A stretch of DNA of 6,478 nucleotides, taken from assembly GCA_005877565.1 (NCBI GenBank), contig VBOK01000157.1, forward strand, positions 1 to 6,478. Direction: 5' to 3'. Origin of the DNA: Nitrospirota bacterium. Lineage in GTDB: Bacteria > Nitrospirota > Nitrospiria > Nitrospirales > NS-4. The notes below the pieces were generated by a model, which saw only the letters and a program-made list of their open reading frames with translations, had not been told where the DNA came from and did not search any database. This document shows, one piece after another, positions 6,398-6,478 of this stretch; positions within the stretch are counted from its first letter, which is position 1; every line of letters begins with the position of its first letter. The translations under genes were made by a program, and so were the position numbers.

Positions 6398-6478
6398 TGA
6401 CCACTACCGGCCATGTCCTGGTCGTGGATGACGAGAAGGCCCAGCGGGACATTCTGACGGTGATCCTGGAAGGCGAGG
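6397..6478 (+). CDS. response regulator, N-terminal start of receiver domain (3' end outside window)
   Basis: Only 27 codons are visible. They encode MTTTGHVLVVDDEKAQRDIL and continue TVILEGE, the classic first strand and helix of a CheY-like receiver; the VVDDE pair supplies the acidic Mg-binding residues. The start ATG overlaps the kinase stop in an ATGA, a 4-base overlap that implies translational coupling and makes this the likely phosphotransfer partner of the kinase. Given the NtrB/ZraS-like kinase, a sigma54-activator (NtrC-like) regulator is the most likely full-length form, but its AAA+ and DNA-binding parts lie beyond the window, so this is inference. Confidence 0.9.
   Translation, partial: MTTTGHVLVVDDEKAQRDILTVILEGE

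Overview
The window is a GC-rich (roughly 60-65% by eye), tightly packed stretch of bacterial chromosome. It carries seven genes, all on the plus strand, and the first and last run off the window edges. I see no mobile element, CRISPR array, rRNA, tRNA or long non-coding stretch; the longest gap between genes is 63 bases. The gene content (a type IV pilus ATPase, core purine enzymes, an NtrB/NtrC-type two-component system) and the protein style suggest a Gram-negative-type environmental bacterium. Nitrospirota (Nitrospira-like) is my best guess from general resemblance only; Deltaproteobacteria-like or NC10 lineages are not excluded.

Region 1 (1-1349): the C-terminal part of a PilT/PilU-family retraction ATPase, followed 4 bases later by a 237-residue protein. 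That protein joins an N-terminal MJ0042-type zinc ribbon to a degenerate response-regulator-receiver-like domain, through a proline/acid-rich linker. The pair is probably co-transcribed and may work together in pilus or surface-motility control.

Region 2 (1350-4262): a short gap with a good Shine-Dalgarno sequence and a weak possible promoter leads into purH (GTG start) and then, 12 bases later, purD. PurD makes GAR early in de novo purine synthesis, and PurH carries out the last two steps to IMP.

Region 3 (4263-6478): a 30-base gap contains TGGTATAAT, a perfect extended -10 element, placed so that transcription would start only about 2-3 bases before the ATG of a TsaC/YrdC-type threonylcarbamoyl-AMP synthase gene. 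A membrane sensor histidine kinase (Cache-like periplasmic domain, HAMP, HisKA, HATPase) follows after 2 bases. The start of its likely partner, a receiver-domain response regulator, follows with a 4-base ATGA overlap and is cut by the window end.

Most of the window is ordinary housekeeping sequence. The items most worth a second look are the zinc-ribbon/pseudo-receiver protein beside the pilus ATPase and the probably leaderless tsaC promoter that separates the purine genes from the two-component genes. I do not see evidence for a wholly new multi-gene system.
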